Counted from the stretch's first letter, positions 25,237 through 34,052 are shown. The stretch: DNA of 64,000 nucleotides from Pacificispira sp965223125 (GCA_965223125.1 OZ244984.1:3348001-3412000), one strand, 5' to 3'. Translations and numbers: made by a program. The notes: generated by a model from the sequence alone, not told the origin.

Positions 25237-26708
25237 GCCCGTAAACCGGCGACCGCGCTGAAATTCGAGGAATCCTCCACGGCCTGTGCCGCGCGCAGCA
25301 GGGTCGCCTCGTCGAAGGCCTTGCCGATCAGTTGCAGGCCCAGCGGCAGTCCGGTGTTTGTCAGACCGGCGGGCACCGATATACCCGGCAGTCCTGCCAG
25401 ATTGGCGGTCACGGTGAAAACATCGTTCAGGTACATCTGGATCGGATCGTCCTGCTTCTCATCAACACCGAAGGCGGCTGACGGAGTCGCAGGGGTCAGG
25501 ATCAGGTCGCACTGGGACCAGGCATCCCGGAAATCCTGGGCGATGCGGGTGCGGACCTTCTGCGCCTTCAGGTAATAGGCGTCGTAATAGCCAGCCGACA
25601 GAACATACGTCCCGATCAGAATCCGGCGCTGCACTTCCGCGCCGAACCCGTCCCGCCGGGTATTGGCATACATTTCGTCCAGGGTCTTGCCCGGCACGCG
25701 CAAACCATAGCGAACCCCGTCATAACGGGCGAGGTTCGATGAGGCTTCCGCCGGGGCGACGATGTAATAGGCGGGCAGGGCGTATTTCGTATGAGGCAGG
25801 CTGATATCAACGATTTCCGCCCCGGCAGCGCGCAGCCAGTTCATACCATTCTGCCACAGGGAATCGATCTCTCCTGACAGGCTACCCAGTCGGTATTCCT
25901 TCGGGATCCCGATGCGCAGGCCCTTCACGCCGTTTTTCAGCCCGGCTTCATAATCCGGGACCGGATGGTCGGCGCTGGTCGAATCCTTCGGGTCATGCCC
26001 GGCCATGCTGCCCAGCATGATGGCCGCATCCCGCACTGTCCGGGTGAAGGGACCGGCCTGGTCCAGTGAACTGGCAAAGGCGACGATGCCCCAGCGGCTG
26101 CAGCGTCCATAGGTCGGCTTGATCCCGACTGTGGCGGTCAGGGCGGCGGGCTGGCGGATTGATCCGCCGGTATCCGTCCCAATCGAGGCGATGGCCGAGC
26201 GTGCGGCAACGACTGTTGCCGAGCCCCCGGAAGACCCGCCGGGGACGAGGTGTTTTTCCGGATTGTTCTGATCCTGCCAGGGGCTGCGAACCGGCCCGTA
26301 ATAGCTGGTCGTGTTCGATGATCCCATGGCGAATTCGTCCAGATTGGTCTTGCCCAGCATCACCGCCCCCGCCTGCCACAGCTTCTGGGTGACGGTGGAT
26401 TCGTAGGGTGGTTTGAACCCGTGCAGGATATGGGAGGCCGCTGTCGTCAGCACGCCCTCGGTGCAGTAGAGATCCTTGACCCCGATGGGCAGACCTTCCA
26501 GCGCCCCAGCAGTGCCATTGGACAGGCGCTCGTCGCTTTGCTGTGCCATATCCAGCGCACGATCCGGCGTTTCGGTGATATAGGCGTTCAAGGCACGGGT
26601 CTTGTCCATCGCGCCCAGATAGGCCTGGGTCAATTCGGTGGCGGTGAATTGTTTCGCCTGCAACCCGTCACGGGCTTCGCTCAGGCTCAGGTCCAGCAGA
26701 TCGCTCAT
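25233..26708 (-). CDS. gatA: Asp-tRNA(Asn)/Glu-tRNA(Gln) amidotransferase subunit GatA
   Basis: GatA releases ammonia from glutamine for GatB to amidate misacylated tRNA. The 491-residue protein has the amidase signature GGSSGGSATVVAARSAIASIGTDTGGSIRQPAA split in sequence here, with the Ser-cis-Ser-Lys triad (Lys in GVKDLYCTE). It lies 14 bases after gatC on the same strand. gatB, usually next, does not follow: the next gene is the convergent fadH-like gene. So the GatCAB complex would need gatB from elsewhere. Confidence 0.97.
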   Translation of the reverse strand: MSDLLDLSLSEARDGLQAKQFTATELTQAYLGAMDKTRALNAYITETPDRALDMAQQSDERLSNGTAGALEGLPIGVKDLYCTEGVLTTAASHILHGFKPPYESTVTQKLWQAGAVMLGKTNLDEFAMGSSNTTSYYGPVRSPWQDQNNPEKHLVPGGSSGGSATVVAARSAIASIGTDTGGSIRQPAALTATVGIKPTYGRCSRWGIVAFASSLDQAGPFTRTVRDAAIMLGSMAGHDPKDSTSADHPVPDYEAGLKNGVKGLRIGIPKEYRLGSLSGEIDSLWQNGMNWLRAAGAEIVDISLPHTKYALPAYYIVAPAEASSNLARYDGVRYGLRVPGKTLDEMYANTRRDGFGAEVQRRILIGTYVLSAGYYDAYYLKAQKVRTRIAQDFRDAWSQCDLILTPATPSAAFGVDEKQDDPIQMYLNDVFTVTANLAGLPGISVPAGLTNTGLPLGLQLIGKAFDEATLLRAAQAVEDSSNFSAVAGLRA

Positions 26709-26722
26709 TGCGCTGCGCCTTC

Positions 26723-27010
26723 CTATTCAACAACTTTGGGAACGGAGAAAAAATCGCCCACGGGATCCGGCGCATTGGCGACGATCTTTTCGGGATAGCC
26801 GCCGTCATTGGCGATATCCTCGCGCCAGATCGCCGTCATCTCGACGGCGGAGGACATCGGTGTGACGCCGTCCGTATCGACTTCGCCCAGTTGCTCGATC
26901 CAGGCAAGAATACCGTCCAGTTCCTGGGTCATCGCGGCCTGCTGGTCTTCGGGCAGGTCAATGCGCGCCAGATGGGCGACGCGGGCAACGGTCTTGGTCT
27001 CGATGGCCAT
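26723..27010 (-). CDS. gatC: Asp-tRNA(Asn)/Glu-tRNA(Gln) amidotransferase subunit GatC
   Basis: GatC clamps GatA to GatB. The 95-residue protein has the family pattern VARVAHLARIDLPEDQQAAM and the C-terminal DPVGDFFSVPKVVE. The ATG at 27010 is preferred over a longer frame, since MAIETKTVARVAHLAR is the normal start. The gene is divergent from ruvX, separated by 125 bases. Confidence 0.96.
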   Translation of the reverse strand: MAIETKTVARVAHLARIDLPEDQQAAMTQELDGILAWIEQLGEVDTDGVTPMSSAVEMTAIWREDIANDGGYPEKIVANAPDPVGDFFSVPKVVE

Positions 27011-27135
27011 GGTCGGTGGCTCCGCTTCGATGAGGGGTCGTGCAGTTTCTCGAATGGCGCGGAAGCTATCACCGGGCCTGCCCTGTCGCAAGCCGCGACG
27101 CTTGCGGCGCGCGTGCTTCGGCCCTATTCAGAGGC

Positions 27136-27603
27136 ATGATTCTGGAAACCGTATATGACCTCCCTGTCGGGGTTGCTCTGCTTGGTCTCGATCTGGGTGA
27201 AAAGACCATCGGGATAGCCATTGGCGATCCGGCGGGCAGCATAGCCTCGCCGCTGGAAACGATTCGGCGCGGCAAGTTCACCGGGGATGCGAACCGGCTG
27301 ACTGAAATCATCATCGAACGGCGCATCGGTGGGCTGGTGATCGGGTTGCCGGTCAATATGGATGGCAGCGAGGGGCCGCGCTGTCAGTCCTCGCGCCAGT
27401 TTGCCCGCAATCTCCGATCTCTGTCCGGTTGGGTGGTGCCGATGGCCTTCTGGGATGAGCGCCTGTCAACGGCAGCAGTCGAACGCATGCTGATCGATCA
27501 GGCTGACATGACCCGTGCCCGTCGCAGCCAGGTTGTCGACAAGATGGCTGCAGCCTTCATCCTGCAGGGCGCATTGGATGCGCGGCGGTTGCGGGCGGAC
27601 TGA
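27136..27603 (+). CDS. ruvX: Putative Holliday junction resolvase RuvX (YqgF)
   Basis: A 155-residue RNase-H-like protein. The first acidic residue is in LLGLDLGEKTIGIAIGD; then VIGLPVNMDGSEGPRC, WDERLSTAAVERML and the C-terminal Asp in VVDKMAAAFILQ. YqgF/RuvX takes part in 16S rRNA 5'-end maturation or junction resolution. ATG at 27136 was chosen because it gives the family's normal N-terminus. It is divergent from gatC and ends six bases before the convergent SDR gene. Confidence 0.95.
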   Translation: MILETVYDLPVGVALLGLDLGEKTIGIAIGDPAGSIASPLETIRRGKFTGDANRLTEIIIERRIGGLVIGLPVNMDGSEGPRCQSSRQFARNLRSLSGWVVPMAFWDERLSTAAVERMLIDQADMTRARRSQVVDKMAAAFILQGALDARRLRAD

Positions 27604-27608
27604 CCGCA

Positions 27609-28370
27609 TCACAGCATGCTGGTATGCCCGTCCACCGCGATGGCCTGGCCGGATATCCGGCGACCTGCATCAGAGCAGAGGAACAGCGCCATATCGGCGA
27701 CATCATCAGCGGAGACAAAGCAGCGCATGCTGGTATCCCGGACATAGTCGGCGCGGATGCGCTCTATGGATTTCCCGGTGGTGGCGGCTTCATCGGCAAT
27801 GACGCGGTCCATGCGGTCCCCTTCGACGGCACCGGGGCACAGGGCGTTGACCCGGACGCCGGACTGGCCCGCCTCGACAGCGGCGGATTTCGTCAGGCCG
27901 ATGATTGCCCATTTCGCGGCACAATAGGGGGATCGCTCGGGATAGCCATAGAGCCCGCCGGTGGAGGAGAAATTGATGATCGCGCCGCCGCCCTGTTGTT
28001 TCATCGGTCCCAGCACCCGGCGCAGGCAGTGATAGGCTCCGACAAGATTAACCTGGATACAGGCCTGCCAGGCGGCAGGATCGGTTTCCTCTATCACGCC
28101 GGTCGGTCCCTTGATTCCCGCCGCGTTGATCAGGATATCCACCCCGCCCAGCCGCGCCAGTGCCGCATCGAAGAATCTGTCCACGGCACTGACATCCGCA
28201 ACGTCACACGCCAGACGGTGGATTCCTGCTGGGAGGGTTTCCAGTCCTGTCGCATCGATGTCGCCCGCAAAGACAGTTGCTCCGGCATCGTGCAGGCGTT
28301 CGGCAATCCGCCGCGCGATACCGGCTCCGGCAGCCGTGACAATGGCCCGTTTTCCCGTGAAGTCCGACAT
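27609..28370 (-). CDS. Short-chain dehydrogenase/reductase
   Basis: A 253-residue classical SDR. AGGAGAC precedes the ATG at 28370. The dinucleotide motif reads TAAGAGIARRIAERL, so the usual third Gly (TGxxxGIG) is Ala. The active site is intact: Ser136 (INFSSTGGLYG), Tyr149 and Lys153 (YCAAK). NAAG, VNLVGAYHC and the C-terminal ISGQAIAVDGHTSML fit 3-hydroxyacyl- or cyclohexanol-type dehydrogenases. It faces away from the CULT gene, with a divergent spacer of 44 bases. Its substrate is unknown; a link to the aryl-CoA cluster is possible but not supported by adjacency. Confidence 0.9.
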   Translation of the reverse strand: MSDFTGKRAIVTAAGAGIARRIAERLHDAGATVFAGDIDATGLETLPAGIHRLACDVADVSAVDRFFDAALARLGGVDILINAAGIKGPTGVIEETDPAAWQACIQVNLVGAYHCLRRVLGPMKQQGGGAIINFSSTGGLYGYPERSPYCAAKWAIIGLTKSAAVEAGQSGVRVNALCPGAVEGDRMDRVIADEAATTGKSIERIRADYVRDTSMRCFVSADDVADMALFLCSDAGRRISGQAIAVDGHTSML

Positions 28371-28414
28371 GCTATGTCTCCTATCCAATCAATGCCCTGA
28401 GGCGTTTGCCGACG

Positions 28415-28789
28415 ATGCTGGACACCGATCTGGAGTACAAGCCGGATTCACCCGTGTACAAGGCGAAGGACTGGCTTTTGTGCGCGGCTTGCGGGGCGCG
28501 GATCACACGGGAGCGGTTTGCGACCGAGCGACGGGGGAAGCACAGCCACACGCTGTTCAACCCGGCGGGCCATGTCTTCATCGTCCGGTGCTTTTCCGAG
28601 GCCGAGGGCCTGGGGCTTCTGGGCAGGCCGAGTAGCGATTTTACCTGGTTTCCCGGTACCTCCTGGCAGATTGCCCTATGCCTGGACTGCGCCGCGCATA
28701 TCGGTTGGCACTATATCGGCGGCAGCGGGGGCGACCGTTTCTTCGGGTTGATCCGTCAGGCCCTGGTTCCGGAAGGCGAGGGGGATTGA
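28415..28789 (+). CDS. Cereblon-like CULT-domain protein
   Basis: A 124-residue stand-alone CULT domain, the fold of the C-terminal, thalidomide-binding domain of eukaryotic cereblon. Four Cys for the structural zinc are Cys23, Cys26 (LLCAACG), Cys89 and Cys92 (LCLDCAAHIGW). The aromatic cage is Trp78, Trp84 and Trp98 (DFTWFPG, SWQIALC, HIGWHY). HTLFNPAGHVFIVRCF is also typical. Size and spacing match the Magnetospirillum CULT protein MsCI4 almost residue for residue. The ATG at 28415 was chosen; a TTG at 28406 is poorer. No other domain is fused. In bacteria the ligand and role are not settled; pyrimidine nucleoside or cyclic-imide binding is known in vitro for relatives. Confidence 0.92.
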   Translation: MLDTDLEYKPDSPVYKAKDWLLCAACGARITRERFATERRGKHSHTLFNPAGHVFIVRCFSEAEGLGLLGRPSSDFTWFPGTSWQIALCLDCAAHIGWHYIGGSGGDRFFGLIRQALVPEGEGD

Positions 28790-28810
28790 AAACAGGGCGG
28801 CAGCCAATCG

Positions 28811-29530
28811 CTATTTCAGGGCGATTTCGAGAATGAGCTTGCGACGGACGGCATCGGTGAACCGGGTCATTTCCTCGACCACCATGGCAAAGGCACCGAA
28901 ACCTCCTATCACATCATTCCGGTAATGGGTTTCCAGCGGCTCTCCCAATGGGCCTGGATAGCCACCGCCCCGGCTTTTCAGCACCAGTGCGTTTATGGTG
29001 ATTCCCTTCGCGACGGCATCGTCCCGGGCGGATTGCACCGGGCGTCCACCATTGTGAGGTCCGTCGCCCGAGACATCAATGATCTGTCGGAGGCCTTGAT
29101 AGGCGTTGGTCTCGATCAGAGTGACAGAATAATCGATGGCCCCGCTGATGGAGTTGTAGCCTTCTGCCGCCCGTGGTGCCCGGCGCAGAGCCGTTCCGAA
29201 TGCGCGGGCATCTTCTTCCGATGCGATTACCGTCCAGTCGACGATGGTATGCTGGGAATAGGCTCCGCCCCATTCCATATAGGCGATGGCGATCCGGCCA
29301 TGTAGGCCGCCCATGATGGTTCGTATGACATCGGGATGTTCGATGGCATCGGCATAGCCGTCGCGTTGCAGCGCCAGTTCCTCGTCATCGATAGAGCCGG
29401 ACCCGTCGGCGGCGAGAACGAGTTCCACATCGATCTCGATCCGCTCGCTGGCGGATTGCGCCGGGGCACGGCTGCTGACCGGCATCATTAAAGCGGCGGA
29501 AACAAAGAGCAGAATTGCCAGGCGTTGCAT
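28811..29530 (-). CDS. DUF1194 von Willebrand factor A-like secreted protein
   Basis: A 239-residue protein with a signal peptide (1-24, after APAQS). A MIDAS-like metal motif is visible as LVLAADGSGSIDDEEL, then GYNSISGAIDYSV and QIIDVSGDGPHNGG. These mark the DUF1194 family, found mainly in alphaproteobacteria. The protein is probably periplasmic. It converges with the CULT gene and is divergent from the FAH-family gene; no operon partner is visible. Confidence 0.88.
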   Translation of the reverse strand: MQRLAILLFVSAALMMPVSSRAPAQSASERIEIDVELVLAADGSGSIDDEELALQRDGYADAIEHPDVIRTIMGGLHGRIAIAYMEWGGAYSQHTIVDWTVIASEEDARAFGTALRRAPRAAEGYNSISGAIDYSVTLIETNAYQGLRQIIDVSGDGPHNGGRPVQSARDDAVAKGITINALVLKSRGGGYPGPLGEPLETHYRNDVIGGFGAFAMVVEEMTRFTDAVRRKLILEIALK

Positions 29531-29588
29531 TTCATCAGCCCTCCATGCACGATCCGGTAGAGATATAGATCAGATGGAGGGTGCGACC

Positions 29589-30431
29589 ATGAAGCTTGTT
29601 CGATTTGGTCAGAAAGGCTCCGAGAGGCCCGGTCTCATCGACGCTGACGGTGTGTTGCGCGATCTGTCCGATCATGCGGCGGATATTGGCCCTGACATTC
29701 TGATTTCGGAGGGTTTGCAGAAGCTGAAGGATTTGAACGTCAAGGAATTGCCGGTCGTGGATGGAAAACCGCGCCTGGGCATTCCGCTGACGGGCATCGG
29801 CAAACTTGTCTGCATCGGGTTGAATTACTCGGATCACGTGAAGGAGGTCGGGGCCGACACTCCGACCGAACCGGTGATTTTCATGAAGGCGACAAGCAGC
29901 CTGACCGGCCCGTTCGATGATCTTCGCCTGCCGCGCGGTTCGACCCGCACCGATTGGGAGGTCGAGCTTGCCATCGTGATCGGTGACACCGCGTCCTATG
30001 TCACGGAGGAGGAGGCGATGAAGCATGTCGCGGGCTATGCGACCTTCATCGATATTTCCGAACGCGAGTTTCAGAACAAACGCGGCGGGCAATGGACCAA
30101 GGGCAAAAGCTGCGACACGTTTGGACCGCTCGGCCCCTGGCTGGTGACTTCGGATGAGGTATTCGACCCGCAGCAGATGGGCCTCTGGCTGGAGGTCGAC
30201 GGACGGCGCAAGCAGTTCGGCAATACCGAATTGATGATCTTTGGCGTCGCCAGGATCGTCAGCTATCTGAGCGAGTTCATGACTCTGCATCCGGGCGACG
30301 TGATCGCGACCGGAACTCCACCGGGCGTCGGGGCCGGGATGGACCCGCCGGAATATCTGCGCGCCGGGAACCGGGTCGAATGCGGCGTCGACGGCCTGGG
30401 CACCCAGAGCCACTTTGTGGTGGGTAGTTAG
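29589..30431 (+). CDS. Fumarylacetoacetate hydrolase (FAH) family protein
   Basis: A 280-residue FAH-fold enzyme. GGAGGG lies nine bases before the ATG at 29589. Motifs: IGLNYSDHVKEVG, PVIFMKATSS, DWEVELAIVIGD (metal-binding Glu residues), FIDISEREFQNKRGGQ, TGTPPGVGAG. Members cleave or hydrate 2-oxo acids, for example ureidoglycolate lyase, 2-keto-3-deoxy acid or acylpyruvate hydrolases. It is not next to an obvious pathway partner, so the substrate is open. Confidence 0.88.
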   Translation: MKLVRFGQKGSERPGLIDADGVLRDLSDHAADIGPDILISEGLQKLKDLNVKELPVVDGKPRLGIPLTGIGKLVCIGLNYSDHVKEVGADTPTEPVIFMKATSSLTGPFDDLRLPRGSTRTDWEVELAIVIGDTASYVTEEEAMKHVAGYATFIDISEREFQNKRGGQWTKGKSCDTFGPLGPWLVTSDEVFDPQQMGLWLEVDGRRKQFGNTELMIFGVARIVSYLSEFMTLHPGDVIATGTPPGVGAGMDPPEYLRAGNRVECGVDGLGTQSHFVVGS

Positions 30432-30730
30432 AGTTTGGGCATTTTAAGAAGTAGAACAGGGGTGATTTTATCGCAAAGGTCGCAGAGGAGGCGTAAAGGG
30501 CGCGGAGGAATTTGCGAAGGCTGTCGGACCGTCATTGCCGGTAGAAACGGAAATGAGGACTCCCACCGTCATACCCGCGACGGCGGGTATCCAGAGCGGC
30601 AAGTCCGAACACCCACAGGTTACTCTGGACCCCGGACAGCCACTCTGTGTCTTCCGGGGCGACGTTAATTTCAGACACCCAGAATGTCAATTTCAACGCC
30701 GCAGGATCTGAACATTTGTGAGAGAGAAAA
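30432..30730. other. Repeat-bearing intergenic region
   Basis: No gene. It holds a degenerate AAAGG-type purine-rich stretch (30470-30520), a palindrome of the widespread ATACCCGCNNNNGCGGGTAT kind, and a CCCCGGA/TCCGGGG hairpin (around 30635-30658). It separates GC-rich core sequence from the AT-rich gene at 30731. Confidence 0.6.
30571..30590. repeat. REP-like palindrome
   Basis: ATACCCGC (30571-30578), GACG, GCGGGTAT (30583-30590): a perfect 8-bp stem preceded by CCACCGTC and followed by CCAGAG. Similar extragenic palindromes occur in many proteobacteria. Only one clear copy lies in this window. Confidence 0.7.
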
Positions 30731-31213
30731 ATGAAAAGACAATCAATTGCAGTTACTCTACTTTTACTTTTAACGTCTGTTTTTTTCACGTATGATTCTT
30801 TTGCTGGTATTTTGAATGCTCGAATTTATCAAGGCGCAAAGACGTTTAAGGTTGATGTGCATTTTATTGGTGATTCAGTGTGTTTCATAGATAAAGAATT
30901 GTACAAATATCATGTGAATACAAGAATAGTTAATCACACAAAACTTATAAAAAATGAAGGTGATGAAGATTTAATTTTTCAGTTTATAATTAACGCTGTC
31001 ATGAATGATGAAGAGACCTGTTCGTATTTTCAGTGGTTAAGTGTAAAAACCTATGTCGAAGATTTTAAAGCTAAATTTAATGATATAGTAGGGGAAGGTG
31101 GGATCGTCATGCTTGAAACATTTTCATCTGGTTTCCATGTTAAAAGAACAGAAATGATGACACATCATTTGCAGTCAGCAGATGAATTAATTCATTTATT
31201 CATTATGGATTGA
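30731..31213 (+). CDS. AT-rich orphan gene, putative secreted protein
   Basis: A 160-residue protein with a signal peptide (KRQSIAVTLLLLLTSVFFTY, cleavage near SFAG). The coding sequence is far richer in A and T than all neighbours, with TTT, AAA, ATT and TTA codons dominant. GAGAGAG precedes the ATG. Two Cys after the signal (CFIDKE and TCSYFQW) might form a disulfide. I do not recognise the family. Base composition, the flanking palindromes and the lack of an operon suggest recent acquisition. Probably exported; function unknown. Confidence 0.65.
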   Translation: MKRQSIAVTLLLLLTSVFFTYDSFAGILNARIYQGAKTFKVDVHFIGDSVCFIDKELYKYHVNTRIVNHTKLIKNEGDEDLIFQFIINAVMNDEETCSYFQWLSVKTYVEDFKAKFNDIVGEGGIVMLETFSSGFHVKRTEMMTHHLQSADELIHLFIMD

Positions 31214-31311
31214 TCATGAGGTATTTCTGAGAAACTCTAAGCTGTTAACCTAATTGAATTATAGCTTTTGATCTCGATGAAGTTCATTCACTTACAGATT
31301 ATGTTCAGATC

Positions 31312-32490
31312 CTAAAATCCGGCAGGATTGCCATTCCGGTACAGGGCCTCACCTCTGAAAGCATTGTCCGCATCATAGAAACGGTAGGTGCCGCTGTCGG
31401 TTTCGCTGAGGAACAGGCAGTTGCCTTTTGGCGTGCTGCTGTCGATCAAGCAGCGGCGTCCGTCGTCCAGGATGCTCCAAGCGCCCTGGATCGGTTTGCC
31501 GCCACGCACGCCGCGAAAGCTGCCGTCCGGGTCAAGGAATACCTGTTCCATCGCACCGCTCGGATCGCGCCGCTCCTCGGTCCTGCCGGGCAGGATCATC
31601 CGGGCAACCGCGCCGGAAACCGCATCATTGCGATGCGGCAGAGCGAAAGCGCCGGGATTGCCGTATGCGACGGTGAAGGCGCGCATGCCCCGGCCATCGG
31701 GTGCATCGCGGATGACAGGAACGGCGAGGTGGCGATCCGGGCCAGTGCGATAGAGCACCGAACAGCGGAATCCCGCGACAGGCGCGGTTTCCACGCAATA
31801 GCTGCCGTCAGACTCGACCTTCCAGGACCCGGTTTCGCGGGTTTCACCTGTGGTGGAGCCGCCGCCAATCCGTCCGTTGGGCGCGTGGTAGCGTCGCAGC
31901 GGTGCCGCCTCCCCGTCCTGGGAGTCGAAGAGGAAAGTCGTATCGGCTATCAGGGATCGTGCCTCTGCTTCGCCCAGGGTTCTGGCCTCGGGGGTGGAAA
32001 CCGGTAGGTCCAGCACGGCGAGCCTCTGGTCAGGCACGAAGGTCAGGCTGCCGGGTTTTCCGGTCGGCAGCGGGATCGGGATATCCTGCGCCTTTCCCAC
32101 CCGCCGGAAGGTCGTCAACTGCGGTTCCAGCAGCATCGGAAGGTCCCGATCCGCTTCGTCCCACTCGGGCTGAACCAGTGCGGCGGAGCGCTGGGCTGAG
32201 GTGATCATCACCCCGATGTCTTCGTCCTGCGCCATCACTCGGACAAGCCGCATCAGGACCGGGCGGTTGCGGGCGTCATAGGCGATCTGGAGTGTCTGTG
32301 TTCCGGTCGCCGCATCTTTGTGGGCCAGAGCATAGACCGCGCCGGATAGGCCAGCCTTGCGATCCGTGAGTGTATATCCATGCTCCGCCTCAAACCGAAG
32401 CACCAGAAGCGGTCGCTCCTGCGCCTGCACAGTAATTGGAAGGGTCAGGCAAAAAACGATCAACAGCAGGAGACGAAAGCAGTTGCGCAT
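31312..32490 (-). CDS. Secreted protein with duplicated C-terminal module, unknown function
   Basis: A 392-residue protein with a signal peptide (RNCFRLLLLIVFCLTLPI, cleavage near VQAQE). ATG at 32490 was chosen for that reason. Two related modules are visible: GSWKVESDGSYCVE...C at about 235-265 and GAWSILDDGRRCLI...C at about 345-370, each with a Gly-x-Trp, an Asp-Gly and paired Cys. I do not recognise the family. It is divergent from the LysE gene. Confidence 0.7.
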   Translation of the reverse strand: MRNCFRLLLLIVFCLTLPITVQAQERPLLVLRFEAEHGYTLTDRKAGLSGAVYALAHKDAATGTQTLQIAYDARNRPVLMRLVRVMAQDEDIGVMITSAQRSAALVQPEWDEADRDLPMLLEPQLTTFRRVGKAQDIPIPLPTGKPGSLTFVPDQRLAVLDLPVSTPEARTLGEAEARSLIADTTFLFDSQDGEAAPLRRYHAPNGRIGGGSTTGETRETGSWKVESDGSYCVETAPVAGFRCSVLYRTGPDRHLAVPVIRDAPDGRGMRAFTVAYGNPGAFALPHRNDAVSGAVARMILPGRTEERRDPSGAMEQVFLDPDGSFRGVRGGKPIQGAWSILDDGRRCLIDSSTPKGNCLFLSETDSGTYRFYDADNAFRGEALYRNGNPAGF

Positions 32491-32594
32491 CGATTGTCTG
32501 GTCCCGGTCGTGATTCTCGATTGATCAATCAGTATGATTCGGTCGATCTTGGTACTGTGTCGGCGACCGTCATGCAATGTCCGAGGATTGTTTC

Positions 32595-33224
32595 ATGCTG
32601 ATTGAATGGCAGACCCTGCTTGTATTCATCCCGATTGCGCTCGCCCTCAACCTGACGCCGGGCGCGGATATGATGTTCTGCCTGGGGCAGGGGCTGAAAT
32701 CTGGACCAAAGGCAGGGATCGCCGCCTCCATTGGAATCGCGACCGGATCCTTTCTGCACGCACTGGCCGCCGGGCTGGGCCTCGCCTCGCTGATCGCATC
32801 GCAGCCCTGGGCGTTTGAGGTCATCCGCTGGGCCGGGGTCGGCTATCTCGTCTGGCTGGCCATCGCGGCCCTGCGCGCCCCGATTGGCGCGGTGCAGGCC
32901 GCGGACGTGCGGCGCAGCGGCATCGTGAAGGCCTGGTGCGACGGCACCTTCGTCTGTCTGTTCAATCCCAAGATCGCGCTGTTCATCCTGGCCCTGGTGC
33001 CGCAGTTCGTTGATCCGGCAAAGGGCTATGTGCTGCTGCAATTCCTGATCTTCGGCGCGATCCTGAATATTGGCGGCACGGTGATCAATATCCTGGTCGG
33101 CGGATTTTCCGGCAGCATCGGTCGCATGCTTGCCCGAAACCGGCGGATGGCGCAGGGGCTGCAATATCTGACCAGTCTGGTCTTTCTGGCACTGGCGGCG
33201 AAGCTGGCCCTGGATCGGCGCTGA
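32595..33224 (+). CDS. LysE/RhtB family amino-acid exporter
   Basis: A 209-residue membrane protein. LALNLTPGADMMFCLGQGLKSG is the LysE-family signature, GIATGSFLHALAAGLGLASL follows, and FNPKIALFILALVPQFVD is the second conserved segment. About six membrane helices. GAGGA lies seven bases before the ATG at 32595; an ATG at 32577 is possible. Members export amino acids or related metabolites. Convergent with the enoyl-CoA hydratase, with no gap. Confidence 0.93.
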   Translation: MLIEWQTLLVFIPIALALNLTPGADMMFCLGQGLKSGPKAGIAASIGIATGSFLHALAAGLGLASLIASQPWAFEVIRWAGVGYLVWLAIAALRAPIGAVQAADVRRSGIVKAWCDGTFVCLFNPKIALFILALVPQFVDPAKGYVLLQFLIFGAILNIGGTVINILVGGFSGSIGRMLARNRRMAQGLQYLTSLVFLALAAKLALDRR

Positions 33225-34037
33225 TTATCGGCCTTTAAAGACAGGTTTGCGCTTCTCGTTGAAGGCGGCAATTCCCTCCCGCCTATCCTCGGTATCGATC
33301 AGCGGCTCATAGCAGGCCAGTTCGATGGCCAGGGCTTCCCGGATCGGGCAATCCGCCCCCTCCCGTATGGCGGTCAGGGCCTGGCGCACGGAAAGTGGGG
33401 CATTGGCGGCGATCTTCTCCGCTGACTTCAGGGCTTCGGCACAGGCAGTTCCCGGCGGGCAGAGGCGATTGACGAGTCCCCAATCGGCAGCCTCCTGCGC
33501 CGCGAAAGGGCTGCCGGTCAGGATGATTTCCTTCGCCCGTGCCGCCCCGACCCGCCGGGGCAATAGCTGGGTGCCGCCGATTCCCGGTATCAGGCCCAGC
33601 GTCACCTCGGTCAGCGCAAACCGCGCGTTCTGCGAGGCATAGACGAAGGTACAGGCCAGCATCATCTCGAACCCGCCTGCAAAGGCTGCTCCTTCGACTG
33701 CGGCAATGACCGGCACGGGGCATTCCATCAGGCGATAGGACATCTGTTCGAACAGCGCATGCTGTGCCTGCCAGTCCGAACGGGTCATGCCATTGCGCTC
33801 CTTCAGGTCGGCCCCGGAGCAGAAGGCCCTGTCCCCCGCACCGGTCAGGACGACACAGCGGATGTCATTCTGTACCGGCACGGTTAGCGCATCCCAGACC
33901 GCGATCAATTCCCGCGCCATCTGCGTGTTGAAGGCATTGCGGCGATCCGGTCGGTTCAGGATCAGCAGCAGGACATGCGGCGAGGGCAATTCAAGCCGGA
34001 TCGTTTCAAACGCAGTTTCCAGAAGGGTTTTCTGCAC
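33225..34037 (-). CDS. Enoyl-CoA hydratase/isomerase family protein
   Basis: A 270-residue crotonase with a GTG start at 34037. The oxyanion segments are FCSGADLKER and VEGAAFAGGFE; both hydratase glutamates are present, Glu124 (GGFEMML) and Glu144 (LTEVTLGLIPGIGGTQ). So real hydratase activity is likely; the resemblance to methylglutaconyl-CoA or other short-chain hydratases is only general. It is followed (on the minus strand) by nothing in this operon; the glutamine amidotransferase lies 15 bases upstream. Confidence 0.92.
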   Translation of the reverse strand: MQKTLLETAFETIRLELPSPHVLLLILNRPDRRNAFNTQMARELIAVWDALTVPVQNDIRCVVLTGAGDRAFCSGADLKERNGMTRSDWQAQHALFEQMSYRLMECPVPVIAAVEGAAFAGGFEMMLACTFVYASQNARFALTEVTLGLIPGIGGTQLLPRRVGAARAKEIILTGSPFAAQEAADWGLVNRLCPPGTACAEALKSAEKIAANAPLSVRQALTAIREGADCPIREALAIELACYEPLIDTEDRREGIAAFNEKRKPVFKGR

Positions 34038-34052
34038 GGAATTTCGCCTTTC

